Assembly: GCF_009068765.1 (NCBI RefSeq)
Contig: NZ_CP035534.1
Coordinates: 1,302,001 to 1,366,000 of the forward strand
Reading direction: 5' to 3'
Length of the DNA stretch: 64,000 nucleotides
Origin: Sulfurimonas hydrogeniphila
Lineage (GTDB): Bacteria; Campylobacterota; Campylobacteria; Campylobacterales; Sulfurimonadaceae
Below, piece by piece: positions 42,378 through 51,804 of this stretch; positions within the stretch are counted from its first letter, which is position 1; every line of letters starts with the position of its first letter. The notes beneath the pieces were generated by a model, which was not told the origin of the DNA, searched no databases, and saw nothing but the letters and a program-made list of their open reading frames with translations. The position numbers and the translations under genes are program-made.

Positions 42378-43742
42378 ATGAATAGACTGATAAGTATTTT
42401 TGCGTTTTCTCTGCTGTTACATGTATCAGCGTCAGCGACCGAGGCATTGACACTGGATCAAGCACTACAGCTTTTGAAAGCAAAAAATCTGGAAATTAAG
42501 GCAGCCAAATTTGATGAACGCTCTGCAGAAGAGGATATTGATGCAGTGTCAGGAAAAAACTGGGGAACACTGACATTTATACAAGATGTGGCACGTTCAA
42601 ATGATGCGGGAAATGTCTTTGGATTTAAACTGACTTCGCGTGAGGCAACTTTTGGGGATTTTGGTGCTCAAGAATTTATGACGAATTTAAACAATGGCGT
42701 AAATCCATATATTACACCTCCACAAAATCTAAACTATCCGGGTTACCGAAACTTTTTTCAGAGCAAACTCAAATATGAAGTGCCTCTTTTTACAGGATTT
42801 ATGCTCAGTTCTTACACTGACATTATGCAAAAAGTCAAAGAACTGAAATCTTTGGACAAACACAAGATAGAAAAACAGAAAAAATATGAACTTAAAAAAA
42901 GCTTTTATGATATGGCACTGCTTGATTCTTCTATAAAAAATCTCAATAAAATTCTGGACAATATCCATATATTGGAAGAGACAACAAAAGAGATGATAGC
43001 GGTAGGCTATGCTAAAAAAGTAGATTTGCTTGAAGTACAGGCAAAAAAGGGAAATGTTGAAAGACTCTTGGTACAGATGCAGTCCAACAAAAAACTGTTA
43101 TACCACTACATCAGTTTTTTACTCAATCAAAAAATTGAACATATTCAGACACCTGCAACAGAAGTGCGCATGCCACATATAAGTGATGAAGAGATTTTAG
43201 TGCGCAATATTGACCTGCAAAAAGCGGCAACAGGACTCAAAATCACAAAAGATATGCTTAAGGTCTCTCAGGCAGCCTACTATCCGACGCTTGGAGCTTT
43301 TGGAGAAGTCTCCACTGCGGACAATAGCTTTTTAGGAAATGCCGACAAACACAAAGCCTATACCATAGGTGCACGCCTGAGCTGGAACCTTTTTGACGGC
43401 GGAATCGATGCGGCAAAAATCGAAAAATCAAAAATCGAAAAACTTAAAATGCAGTCACAGCTGGAACTTGCAAAACAGGGAATTCTTTTAAAAATTGCAA
43501 AAATCCGGACACAGATAGAAGGGGTTGATGTCGAAATTGCCTCACTGAAAAAAGAACTGGAACTTGCAAATGCCATTTATGAAAATTATGAAGGCAGATA
43601 TAAAGAAAAACTTGTTTCCATGAGTGATGTTATCATAAAACAGTCTGCACAGATTGAAAAGATACTGCAACTGCAGATAGCAAAGAACAAAAGAACAGAA
43701 AAAATACTTGCACTTGAAAAATTAGCAAACGGAGAAGACTAA
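42378..43742 (+). CDS. TolC-family outer-membrane efflux protein (454 aa)
   Basis: Signal peptide LISIFAFSLLLHVSASATEA, then LTLDQALQLLKAKNLEIKAAKFD and two OEP repeats with long helices up to the C-terminus ILALEKLANGED. First gene of the third exporter operon, followed after 1 nt by its adaptor. AAAAGGATG precedes the ATG. The 178-nt region upstream is AT-rich with no distinctive operator. Confidence 0.9.
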   Translation: MNRLISIFAFSLLLHVSASATEALTLDQALQLLKAKNLEIKAAKFDERSAEEDIDAVSGKNWGTLTFIQDVARSNDAGNVFGFKLTSREATFGDFGAQEFMTNLNNGVNPYITPPQNLNYPGYRNFFQSKLKYEVPLFTGFMLSSYTDIMQKVKELKSLDKHKIEKQKKYELKKSFYDMALLDSSIKNLNKILDNIHILEETTKEMIAVGYAKKVDLLEVQAKKGNVERLLVQMQSNKKLLYHYISFLLNQKIEHIQTPATEVRMPHISDEEILVRNIDLQKAATGLKITKDMLKVSQAAYYPTLGAFGEVSTADNSFLGNADKHKAYTIGARLSWNLFDGGIDAAKIEKSKIEKLKMQSQLELAKQGILLKIAKIRTQIEGVDVEIASLKKELELANAIYENYEGRYKEKLVSMSDVIIKQSAQIEKILQLQIAKNKRTEKILALEKLANGED

Positions 43743-43743
43743 C

Positions 43744-44490
43744 ATGAAAAAACTACTACTATTACTGGCACTGGGCGTTTCACTTTTAGCGGAGAGTTTA
43801 ACACTTTCGGGAAGTGTGATTTCGGATAATCAGAAGATGATCACAAGCCGATTTATGGGTTTTGTTACCAATGTAAACACAAGCGAAGGGGAAAAGGTAA
43901 AAAAAGGCCAAATTCTTTACAGTATAGATTCACGTGAAATTGACTCGGCAAAACGTCAGGCAGAGCTTTCACTGCAAATGTATCAGAACCAGTACACGAA
44001 TGTCAAACTGAACCTGGAACGCTACAAGAGACTGCTGAAAAAAGATATGGTCTCAAAATATGAAGTGGAAAATATGGAACTTGCGGCAAAAAATCTGCAG
44101 GATATGATAAACATAGCCAAAGCAAGACTCCAGGAAGTGGAAAATCAATACAAATACTTACATGTAAAGGCTCCAAACGACGGTGTTGTTGTTGCCAAAA
44201 ACATCAAAGTCGGAGAGATGGCAATGCCCGGTATGCCTGCAATTGTGCTTTCGGATTTGAGTGATTTAAAAATTTCGGCAGAGATTGCGGAAAGTAATTT
44301 AAATCTCATTCATCACGGGAAAAAAGTAAAAGTGGTGATTCCTTCTGTCGGTGTCAAAACAATCGGAACGATTACGGCGATCATTCCAAATTCCAATCCG
44401 ATGACGCACACATTTAAAATCAAAGTATCATTCAAGACACTGAACAAATCAGTCTACCCTGGTATGTATGCCACTGTAACCATTGACTAA
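43744..44490 (+). CDS. RND periplasmic adaptor, short type (248 aa)
   Basis: Signal peptide MKKLLLLLALGVSLLAESL, lipoyl-type FMGFVTNVNTSEGEKVKKGQIL, a helical hairpin (residues ~70-135), VKAPNDGVVVAKNIKVGEM and a beta-barrel with VVIPSVGVKTIGTITAI. Adaptor for the split RND pump downstream. A TTACATGTAA palindrome is at 44158. Confidence 0.9.
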   Translation: MKKLLLLLALGVSLLAESLTLSGSVISDNQKMITSRFMGFVTNVNTSEGEKVKKGQILYSIDSREIDSAKRQAELSLQMYQNQYTNVKLNLERYKRLLKKDMVSKYEVENMELAAKNLQDMINIAKARLQEVENQYKYLHVKAPNDGVVVAKNIKVGEMAMPGMPAIVLSDLSDLKISAEIAESNLNLIHHGKKVKVVIPSVGVKTIGTITAIIPNSNPMTHTFKIKVSFKTLNKSVYPGMYATVTID

Positions 44491-44502
44491 AAGGGGAAAA
44501 AT

Positions 44503-46092
44503 ATGAATCATCATAAGCCATATACACCTAAAGATGTCGCAGGAAAACTGGCAAAAACATTTTTAAGAAATCCTTTGACCTCTGTTTTGGGAATTTCACT
44601 GCTTGTTATCGGTTACCTCGCCTTAATGATTATGCCTCGTGAAGAAAATCCGCAAATGGTTGTCAGTGGATCTACCGTCATAGTAGCTCTGCCGGGTGCC
44701 AATGCCAAAGAGGTAGAAAAAATCATAGTCAAACCCTTAGAACGAAAGCTCAAAGAGATTAAAGGTGTAGAACACATTTACGGCACGGCTATGGACAATG
44801 TCGGGATTGTCAATGCAGCCTTTTATATCGGAGAGAAGAAAGAAGATTCAAACCTCAAAATCTACGACAAAATCATGCAAAATGCCGACATGTTTCCAAA
44901 AGGGGCCATGAAACCGATTATCAAGCCTTTGGATATTGACATTGACATTCCCATTGTAAGTGTTGCCTTTTATTCCCATGACAAAAACATGTCTCAAACA
45001 GAACTCTATGACAAAGTCAAGCAAATCCAGCACCATATAAACGGTTTGAACAATGTTGCCGTTACAGCACTCAAAGGCGGTCACAAACACCAGTTCAACA
45101 TAGAAGTGGATTTGAACAAACTCTCAGGCTATAACCTTTCTATGGGACAAATCACACAGGCTGTACAGGCAGTTTCCTATAATGTACCTGCGATTAAAAA
45201 CAAAACAAAAGAGAATGAAATTGTAATGGTTGGCGTAAAAAATGCCATAGAAGATGCAAAAGATGTCGGAGACATCATTGTTGCACAGTATATGGGTTCT
45301 CCAATTTATTTGAGACAGGTTGCAAAAGTGACAAACTCTTATGATATTCAAAACTTCAAATCGGCACTTATCAGCAAACGAGAAAAAAACGGAAAATTTA
45401 TGCCTTTTGAAAACCAGGTGACACTTACAGTCTCAAAACTGCAGGGAACGAATGCCGTCATTATTGCAGATGAAGTCAAAAAAGAACTGCAAAACTACAA
45501 AAGCGAACTGGACAAAAAAGGCATCAGTTATGTCATTACCAGAAATGACGGAGAACGTGCAAATGATGCAGTAAACGAACTTGTAATGCACCTGGTTTTA
45601 TCTATTGTAATTATCGCGATTCTTCTTATATTTGTACTTGGCTGGAGAGAATCACTCATCGTAACCTTTACGGTTCCTGCAATTTTGGCAATTACTCTGT
45701 TTGTAGCCTATTTGAGCGGTCAGACCATTAACCGTATTACTCTTTTTGCATTTTTGCTTTCTTTGGGGCTTTTGGTTGATGCTGCTATTATTGTTATTGA
45801 AAATATTCACAGACACTACCATTCTGTCGAATCTGCCCATGAAAGCAATGATGAAATTATGATCAAGGCAACAGATGAAATCGGTGCACCGACAAATATC
45901 GCCACACTTGCCATCATTATGACAATGGTGCCTATGGCATTTGTCGGCGGTATGATGGGACAGTTCATGAAACCTATTCCTGAGAATGTTCCCGTAGCAC
46001 TCATTGCTTCGCTCTTTGTAGCTTATATATTTACACCTTACCTTGCCGTGAGAATTTTAAAACGACCAAAACATGACAAAGGAGCGCATTAA
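44503..46092 (+). CDS. RND efflux pump, N-terminal half (529 aa)
   Basis: Covers the first pseudo-repeat of an RND pump: membrane helix 1 (TSVLGISLLVIGYLALMIMPREENPQ), the first porter half (VALPGANAKEVEKIIVKPLERKLKEIKGVEHIYG) and helices 2-6. The helix-4 region reads GLLVDAAIIVIENIH with one Asp where AcrB has two. It ends right after helix 6 with AVRILKRPKHDKGAH. The stop overlaps the ATG of the C-terminal half by one base (TAATG), so the two halves are made together and should assemble. Confidence 0.88.
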   Translation: MNHHKPYTPKDVAGKLAKTFLRNPLTSVLGISLLVIGYLALMIMPREENPQMVVSGSTVIVALPGANAKEVEKIIVKPLERKLKEIKGVEHIYGTAMDNVGIVNAAFYIGEKKEDSNLKIYDKIMQNADMFPKGAMKPIIKPLDIDIDIPIVSVAFYSHDKNMSQTELYDKVKQIQHHINGLNNVAVTALKGGHKHQFNIEVDLNKLSGYNLSMGQITQAVQAVSYNVPAIKNKTKENEIVMVGVKNAIEDAKDVGDIIVAQYMGSPIYLRQVAKVTNSYDIQNFKSALISKREKNGKFMPFENQVTLTVSKLQGTNAVIIADEVKKELQNYKSELDKKGISYVITRNDGERANDAVNELVMHLVLSIVIIAILLIFVLGWRESLIVTFTVPAILAITLFVAYLSGQTINRITLFAFLLSLGLLVDAAIIVIENIHRHYHSVESAHESNDEIMIKATDEIGAPTNIATLAIIMTMVPMAFVGGMMGQFMKPIPENVPVALIASLFVAYIFTPYLAVRILKRPKHDKGAH

Positions 46093-47807
46093 TGTTTAAG
46101 AAATTTGAAAAACTTGTACTACAAGGCATACAAAGTTCTGCGCAGAGAAAATTGATACTTATCGGTACATTAATAGCATTTATCATCTCTATTTTAATGA
46201 TAGCACCGACTGAAATTGTCAAAGCAAAGATGTTGCCGGGAAAAAACAATGATACTTTTACCATCTATGTGAAACTGCCAACAGGCAGTTCGATACAACA
46301 GACCCAGCAAGTGACACAATGTGTCAGCAGTTATATTACTCAAGAAAAAGAAGTGCGTGATACCGAAGTATTTTTAGGCATGGGTGCACCTCTTGATTTT
46401 GCCGGACTTATTAAAGGCAGTCAGTTTAAAAACTCTGAAAATGTTGCAGAAATTGTCGTAAATATCACAAAAAAACATGACAGAGAAGAGCCTTCTTATT
46501 TGATGGTACAGCGTCTGCGTCCTGTTATTCAAGATGCTTGTGAAAAGCTCTATCCAAATACACATATCTCTTTTGTAGAACCGCCTGCCGGTCCTCCGAC
46601 ACTCTCGGCTATTGTTGCTGAAATATACGGTGACAATGCACAGGGCATAAGAAAGCTGGCAAAACGTGTTGAAAAAGTTTTTCAAAATACACAGGGGCTT
46701 GTTGACATTGACATTATGGAAGATGATATATACGATAGTTTTGAAATAATTGTCCATACAACAAAAATCGCAAAATCAGGTCTCACTGTCAAGCAACTCA
46801 ACAATATTTTATACCTTGCTTTTGAAGGGATGGATATATCTGTAAAAAATTCAGACAAATACAGCGATCAGATTCCTCTCTTTTTACGCCTGTCGGACTC
46901 TTCAAGAAGATTTAGCAAAAAAGATTTGGATTCTGTAAAAGCAAAACTGGCTTCACTCAAACTCATGAACAACAAAGGCATGATGGTACCTGTCACGGAA
47001 CTTGTTACCGTAATTCCTAAAAAATCAAATCCGATGATCATGAGTAAGGATTTGCACCAGATGACCAATGTTTTAGCCGAAACCGATATGGTTTCTCAGG
47101 TTTATCCTCTGCTTGATGCAAGAAATACAATTATCAACAGTTTTGGTGATGAATACAAAGTCGAAAAAACAGGTCTTTTTGATTTGCAACTCACAGACAA
47201 AGCAACAGGAAAAGTCTATAAACTCATTTGGGACGGTGAAATGAAAGTCACAATGGATACGTTTAGAGACCTGGGCGGTGCTTTTATTGCGGCTCTTATC
47301 CTTATCTTTTTACTGATGGTTATCTATTATAAAAGTTATACACTCAGCGGTATCATTCTTTTAGGTTCTTTTCTTTCTATCATCGGTGTCATATTCGGTC
47401 ACTGGATTATGGATATTTTCACGGCAGACACCTTCTTTTTAACGGCAACATCCCTTATCGGATTTATTGCTTTAATCGGAATCAGTTCGCGTAACTCTTT
47501 ACTGCTTATAGACTTTACAAAATCACTCATGAGTGAAAAGGGAATGCACAAGGCCGAAGCAATCGCCTATGCAAGTGCTACACGGGCAAAACCTATTTTC
47601 CTGACAGCCATCGCCATTATGCTCGCTTCTACACTGCTTGCAAAAGATGCCGTCTTTGGAGGACTCGGTGTTGCTCTTATATTTGGTACGGTAGCGGCAG
47701 TGGTGGCTTCACTTATCGTTGTCCCTGTTCTGCTTTACATGTCAGACTTGGAAAGCCATTTCCATTTCCATGAGAAAAAAGCCGTTTCAGTTGAAGATCC
47801 TGTCTAG
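46092..47807 (+). CDS. RND efflux pump, C-terminal half (571 aa)
   Basis: Second pseudo-repeat: helix 7 (KLILIGTLIAFIISILMIAPTEIVKAKMLPG), second porter half with VEPPAGPPTLSAIVAEIYG, and helices 8-12 with GIILLGSFLSIIGVIFGHW, ISSRNSLLLIDFTK and TRAKPIFLTAIAIMLAS. It has its own ATG at the one-base overlap with the N-terminal half. Together they give a 1100-residue pump divided at the exact symmetry boundary. Not a frameshifted single gene: the two frames meet at a proper stop/start junction between complete domains. Confidence 0.88.
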   Translation: MFKKFEKLVLQGIQSSAQRKLILIGTLIAFIISILMIAPTEIVKAKMLPGKNNDTFTIYVKLPTGSSIQQTQQVTQCVSSYITQEKEVRDTEVFLGMGAPLDFAGLIKGSQFKNSENVAEIVVNITKKHDREEPSYLMVQRLRPVIQDACEKLYPNTHISFVEPPAGPPTLSAIVAEIYGDNAQGIRKLAKRVEKVFQNTQGLVDIDIMEDDIYDSFEIIVHTTKIAKSGLTVKQLNNILYLAFEGMDISVKNSDKYSDQIPLFLRLSDSSRRFSKKDLDSVKAKLASLKLMNNKGMMVPVTELVTVIPKKSNPMIMSKDLHQMTNVLAETDMVSQVYPLLDARNTIINSFGDEYKVEKTGLFDLQLTDKATGKVYKLIWDGEMKVTMDTFRDLGGAFIAALILIFLLMVIYYKSYTLSGIILLGSFLSIIGVIFGHWIMDIFTADTFFLTATSLIGFIALIGISSRNSLLLIDFTKSLMSEKGMHKAEAIAYASATRAKPIFLTAIAIMLASTLLAKDAVFGGLGVALIFGTVAAVVASLIVVPVLLYMSDLESHFHFHEKKAVSVEDPV

Positions 47808-48433
47808 TTAGACAGGATTATCAGCCTTTTTTCTATAAAAAGGTTTGAAAATCCAAACTTTTCTTCTATCCACTCAAAGGTCTTTTTTGTATAAAAAAAG
47901 ACATGGGTCGGATCATTTTTATAATACCATGAAGAAAATTCTACACGCTCATCATAGATGTCTGTCATCAGATACAATTTTGCATTTTCTTTTAACATAG
48001 ATTTTAAAAGTGTAAACTCTTTTGCGGGACGGTAAAAATGCTCTATCACCTCACACGAAGCAATATAATCGTATTTGTTTTCCAAAAGCTCTTTGTTTGG
48101 ATGAAAATACGGATCATAAGAACGAATATCATAACCTTTTTCCTGCATGACCTTTGTAATGATTTGTGAGGTTCCTGCCCCAAAATCAAGTCCTTTCTCC
48201 TCTTTTGAAAAGTCTTTTTCAATATTTGCGGTAATGGGAGAAACAAACTTTCGATACCCTGCATCTTCGGCATTATCATCATGGAGTTCATAGCGCTCTT
48301 TTTCACTTTGTGCATCCGGCAAGTCTGTTTCATCAACAAATATTCCATGACAGACCTTACATGCAAAGTACCTTTGATTCTCTTCGTATAGCAAACCTGC
48401 ACTGTTTTGGCATAAGGGACATATTTTCTTCAT
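47804..48433 (-). CDS. Class I SAM-dependent methyltransferase with zinc ribbon (209 aa)
   Basis: N-terminal zinc-binding C-P-L-C ... C-K-V-C (residues ~5-30), then a Rossmann methyltransferase with motif I GLDFGAGTS (residues ~80-88), YDPYFHPN and CEVIEHFYRP, typical of the Methyltransf_23 group that often acts on small molecules or sugars. The end overlaps the RND gene by 4 nt (convergent). The substrate is unknown. Confidence 0.82.
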   Translation of the reverse strand: MKKICPLCQNSAGLLYEENQRYFACKVCHGIFVDETDLPDAQSEKERYELHDDNAEDAGYRKFVSPITANIEKDFSKEEKGLDFGAGTSQIITKVMQEKGYDIRSYDPYFHPNKELLENKYDYIASCEVIEHFYRPAKEFTLLKSMLKENAKLYLMTDIYDERVEFSSWYYKNDPTHVFFYTKKTFEWIEEKFGFSNLFIEKRLIILSN

Positions 48434-48715
48434 GCCTAATCTTAGTCTATTAGGCTTTAATAAGTAATAAATAGATAAAATCTCATTACTAAAGTTTTCG
48501 GAGCCTAGGTTTTAGCCTTTCAAGACATATAGCCCAGACTAAAGTCTCAATAACATTCGGAACCGGTACTTCAGTGCCGGCTGTTGCAATAGTCTTGCCA
48601 CTCTCAGCCGGCACTGAAGTACCGGTTCCAAAAAAATGCTTAACTTAATGGTAGTGAGACTAAAGTACCGGTTCCCAAAGGGATACTGAACTTAAATGAC
48701 ATTAAAAGGAACTTT
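48434..48715. other. Intergenic region with REP-like repeats before pgsA
   Basis: It holds the dispersed palindromes described at 48531-48674. No gene is seen. The pgsA promoter must lie within or beyond the repeat cluster. Confidence 0.5.
48531..48674. repeat. REP-like palindrome cluster, copies 2-4
   Basis: A perfect 25-bp inverted repeat (48558-48582 and 48605-48629, core GGTACTTCAGTGCCGG) with a 22-nt spacer, and a third copy TAAAGTACCGGTTCC ending at 48674. A further degenerate piece is at ~48531-48548. The arms match the element at 31698-31768. Confidence 0.75.
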
Positions 48716-49270
48716 TTGCTTAATTTGCCGAATTTATTAGCATCTTTGCGTATTCTCATTGCGCCTGTGATGTTTTGGATTATACTCAATCCCCAAATTT
48801 TTACCGACAACGGGTTTGATATAACATGGAACTACTATTTTGCCTCACTTTTGTTTGTTTTGGCATCTGTGACTGATTTTTTTGACGGCTATATCGCAAG
48901 AGAATGGAATCAAATGACAATGCTCGGCGCCATCCTTGACCCGCTTGCCGATAAAATGCTCACACTTGCGGCATTTTTGGGGCTTATGGTTATGGGAGAT
49001 GCTTCTCCCTGGGCAATTTACATCATTATAGTTCGTGAGCTTTTCATCACAGGACTTCGTACCGTTGCGGTCAGTGAAGGTATCAGCGTAAAAGCATCCT
49101 GGTCTGGAAAAGTAAAAACAGTAGCACAGATGATAGCCATAGGGTTTTTACTGATGCACTGGCCATATGGAGCGGCACTTCTTTGGTTTGCCGTATTTTT
49201 AACTGTTTATTCGGGCCTAGAATATCTTTGGGGATTTAAACAAGCGATTGTAAAGGAGCACAAAGCATGA
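48716..49270 (+). CDS. pgsA: CDP-diacylglycerol--glycerol-3-phosphate 3-phosphatidyltransferase
   Basis: Makes phosphatidylglycerophosphate, the first committed step to phosphatidylglycerol. The CDP-alcohol phosphotransferase motif is complete: DFFDGYIAREWNQMTMLGAILDPLADKML (residues ~62-90). Four membrane helices. The start is a TTG (MLNLPNLLASLRIL) with AAAAGGA 5 nt upstream. The stop overlaps the rseP start (ATGA), giving a pgsA-rseP pair. Confidence 0.93.
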   Translation: MLNLPNLLASLRILIAPVMFWIILNPQIFTDNGFDITWNYYFASLLFVLASVTDFFDGYIAREWNQMTMLGAILDPLADKMLTLAAFLGLMVMGDASPWAIYIIIVRELFITGLRTVAVSEGISVKASWSGKVKTVAQMIAIGFLLMHWPYGAALLWFAVFLTVYSGLEYLWGFKQAIVKEHKA

Positions 49271-50319
49271 GTTGGATTGTTTCACTTTTAGTCCTCTCCG
49301 GACTTATATTTTTCCATGAGCTTGGGCATTTCACCGTAGCACGCCTGATGGGTGTCTATGTAGAAGTATTTAGCATAGGTTTTGGAAAACGTCTTTTTAC
49401 TTTTCGGGCTTTTAATACAGAGTGGAGTATTTCAGCCATTCCTCTTGGCGGCTATGTCAAGATGAAAGGTCAGGATGATGCGGACCCGAGTAAAAAAAGT
49501 TACGATGCAGACAGTTACAATACAAAAACGCCTCTGCAAAAGATTTTAATTCTTTTAGCCGGTCCTGCAGCAAATTTTGTGCTTGCATTTATACTCTATT
49601 TCATTATAGCACTTGGCAATCCTCAGGTTTTAGCCCCTGTTGTGGGAACGGTTATCAAAGACTCCCCTGCCTATGTTGCGGGTCTTGAGTCCAATGATAC
49701 CATTATGAGTATAAACGGCAAAAAAATCACAAGCTGGAAAGAGATGGCACAAATGATTGCAGAGGCAAAAGGCTCTGTTGCACTGCAGGTGGACAGAAAC
49801 GGCTATCTGAAGCTCATAACACTCAAACCAAAACTGCAAACCGCCAAAAACATGTACGGAGAAGATGTCAAACGCAAAATGATAGGCATATCCGCTGCGG
49901 GTGTCATGCATGAACAAAAACTGGACTTCGCAGACAAATTAAAATATGCCACCGATCAGACTGTTTTTGCCTCTACTTTGATTTTTACCGGTTTGAAAAA
50001 ACTCGTGATGGGGGATGTCCCGGCTTCGGAAATGGGCGGAGTTATCTCCATTGTAAAACTCACATCCGATGCAACGGCAGTAGGCTGGATGAGTGTTTTG
50101 TTTTTTGCGGCATTGATTTCTGTAAACCTCGGGGTACTGAACCTGCTCCCTATTCCGGCACTTGACGGCGGACATATCATGTTTAATTTATATGAACTCC
50201 TCTTTAGACGAGAACCGAGCGAAAAAATAGTCATTAACCTGACAATAGCCGGCTGGGTCATACTCTTCGGGCTTATGGGACTTGGAATTTTTAACGATAT
50301 TAACAGATTAGTTGGCTGA
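49267..50319 (+). CDS. rseP: RseP-type site-2 zinc metalloprotease (350 aa)
   Basis: Intramembrane protease with HExxH in LIFFHELGHFTVARLMGV (His18/Glu19 region), a periplasmic PDZ domain (VVGTVIKDSPAYVAGLESNDTIMSINGK, residues ~125-155) and the second metal motif NLLPIPALDGGH (residues ~295-306). Cleaves membrane-anchored regulators in envelope stress. The last codons (from 50310) come from the integrated element: the 17-bp attL core ends in the codon for Leu of DINRLVG, so the C-terminus is rebuilt by the element. Confidence 0.92.
   Translation: MSWIVSLLVLSGLIFFHELGHFTVARLMGVYVEVFSIGFGKRLFTFRAFNTEWSISAIPLGGYVKMKGQDDADPSKKSYDADSYNTKTPLQKILILLAGPAANFVLAFILYFIIALGNPQVLAPVVGTVIKDSPAYVAGLESNDTIMSINGKKITSWKEMAQMIAEAKGSVALQVDRNGYLKLITLKPKLQTAKNMYGEDVKRKMIGISAAGVMHEQKLDFADKLKYATDQTVFASTLIFTGLKKLVMGDVPASEMGGVISIVKLTSDATAVGWMSVLFFAALISVNLGVLNLLPIPALDGGHIMFNLYELLFRREPSEKIVINLTIAGWVILFGLMGLGIFNDINRLVG
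50293..50309 (+). repeat. attL core of the integrated element
   Basis: AACGATATTAACAGATT occurs here inside the last codons of rseP and again at 61295-61311 in front of yggS. These are the only two copies noticed, and they bracket a block of integrase and phage-type genes. The bases beyond the core still allow translation of RLVG and a stop on both sides. Confidence 0.88.
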
Positions 50320-50423
50320 TAAAATTACAGCTAACTACAACTGCCCACAAATACCCCAAAATTAGGGCTTCTAAAGAACTTCTTAAACTACAAGACGCTA
50401 CAATGAAATATAAATAATTACAG

Positions 50424-50466
50424 AAATCCCTACTTTTTAGGCTAAAAATGGCAAAAAGTAGGGATT
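50424..50466. repeat. Left-end inverted repeat of the element
   Basis: AAATCCCTACTTTTT (50424-50438) faces AAAAAGTAGGGATT (50453-50466). The near-identical structure is found at the other end of the element (61204-61247). It lies about 115 nt inside attL and 20 nt before the integrase start, where arm-type integrase sites or a terminator would be expected. Confidence 0.7.
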
Positions 50467-50485
50467 GTGTTCAAAGGTCGTATTT

Positions 50486-51760
50486 ATGGGTTCAAAAGCA
50501 CTAAAACCACAAAAGATTAGAATCAACAACAATACGGCTTCTGGTATGTATATTCTTTTGTATGATGATGAAATTAGATTTACAAAAGACAATGAAACAA
50601 AACCGCCAAATAGAATTTATCAAATACAAATTGCAGTTGAAGCAATGTACAATCATAAAAGATGTAGAGGTAAAAAAAACTTTACTATCCATAAAGGTAC
50701 AAGTATCATCAAAGCAGTTGCAGATATGCAAAAATACAAAGTCGAAATGCAAACAACGTTGCGGGAAAAAGGAACACTCAAACAAGAAAGAAAAAATTTC
50801 AAGCAGATCAACAGCAAGGACAGAAAACTATCATCTGTTTATGAAGCATGGATAAATGGAAAAAAGATTAATCAAAGTCCGACCACTGTTCGCCTTTATG
50901 ATGGCTGCTATAATACACATCTTACAAAGCTCAAAAATAAAATCATTGATGATATTACCGAAGATGATATCCAAAACATTATAAATACTATGCTTAACAA
51001 TGGCAAATCTCCATCAACTATAAATATGGTAAAAATGGTTATGAAGCCACTTTTAGATATTAATGATGTGCAGCTTAATTGGAAGAAAATAATATTGCCA
51101 AAAAATGATAAAAAAAGAACTTTTAAAGGAACTGATGAAGATGCAAAAAAAATAACAAAAGCACTTTTAGAATATAAACATCCTATTATGAGAGGTATAT
51201 TCGCTTTTTTGCTTAGTGGCAGGAGGATAGGAGAAACATTACAACTTGAATACAAGCATATTGATTTTAATTCTGATACTTTTACGTTACCCAAGGAAAT
51301 AACCAAAACAAAGACATCATCCACTTATGTTTTAACTCCCCTGCTTCTTAATGCCATAAAATCCCAAAAAACGACCACAGGAAAAATATTTGCACTCAAA
51401 AGGGATGCTGTAAACTATCATTTCCATAAAGTTATGCAAAGCATTAATGTTCACAATATGGTTATGCATGACATACGCTCAATGGTAGCAGTTGTTGCAC
51501 TTAGAAACGGAGCTGACATATACGCAGTAAGTAAAATGCTCTCACATAAGCTTTTATCTACTACTGAAAAATCATACATTGGAAACGGCACGGAAAGAGC
51601 TATAGAAGCCCAAAATACTTTTTTAGCAGTTGCAGGCAACACTGGCAATGTAATAGATGTCGAAGTGAGTGATACTGACACCGAATATGAAGCACTAAAA
51701 AAAATATATCCAAATGCAACAGATGAAAAAATATATGAGATTATGGAGATGATGAAATGA
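50486..51760 (+). CDS. Tyrosine-type site-specific integrase (424 aa)
   Basis: ATG at 50486 with AAAGG upstream is preferred over a TTG at 50465. N-terminal arm-binding part rich in Lys, SAM-like core-binding domain (SKDRKLSSVYEAWINGKKINQSP onward, residues ~115-205), catalytic domain with Arg in LLSGRRIGETLQLEYKHID, Lys in ITKTKTSSTYVLTP, HDIRSMVAVVALRNG (H-x-x-R), MLSHK and the nucleophile Tyr in TEKSYIGNG. Lies next to attL, the usual arrangement. Acidic C-terminal extension after residue 370. Catalyses insertion into and excision from rseP. Confidence 0.92.
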   Translation: MGSKALKPQKIRINNNTASGMYILLYDDEIRFTKDNETKPPNRIYQIQIAVEAMYNHKRCRGKKNFTIHKGTSIIKAVADMQKYKVEMQTTLREKGTLKQERKNFKQINSKDRKLSSVYEAWINGKKINQSPTTVRLYDGCYNTHLTKLKNKIIDDITEDDIQNIINTMLNNGKSPSTINMVKMVMKPLLDINDVQLNWKKIILPKNDKKRTFKGTDEDAKKITKALLEYKHPIMRGIFAFLLSGRRIGETLQLEYKHIDFNSDTFTLPKEITKTKTSSTYVLTPLLLNAIKSQKTTTGKIFALKRDAVNYHFHKVMQSINVHNMVMHDIRSMVAVVALRNGADIYAVSKMLSHKLLSTTEKSYIGNGTERAIEAQNTFLAVAGNTGNVIDVEVSDTDTEYEALKKIYPNATDEKIYEIMEMMK

Positions 51761-51804
51761 AAAATATTCAAGATGTTATAGATGATATTTTAAGGGGCAT
51801 GTAA
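51757..51804 (+). CDS. Micro-ORF linking integrase and the 51804 gene (15 aa)
   Basis: MKNIQDVIDDILRGM starts in the integrase stop (ATGA) and ends in the ATG of the next gene (TAATG). The chain of overlaps would let ribosomes continue from integrase to the 350-aa gene. AAGG inside it serves as the ribosome-binding site for that gene. It may be only a coupling device. Confidence 0.4.
   Translation: MKNIQDVIDDILRGM

Noticed and set aside
42199-42483. 94-codon minus-strand frame upstream of the diheme cytochrome
   Set aside because: Mostly antisense to the start of the TolC gene and AT-rich intergenic DNA; no ribosome-binding site.
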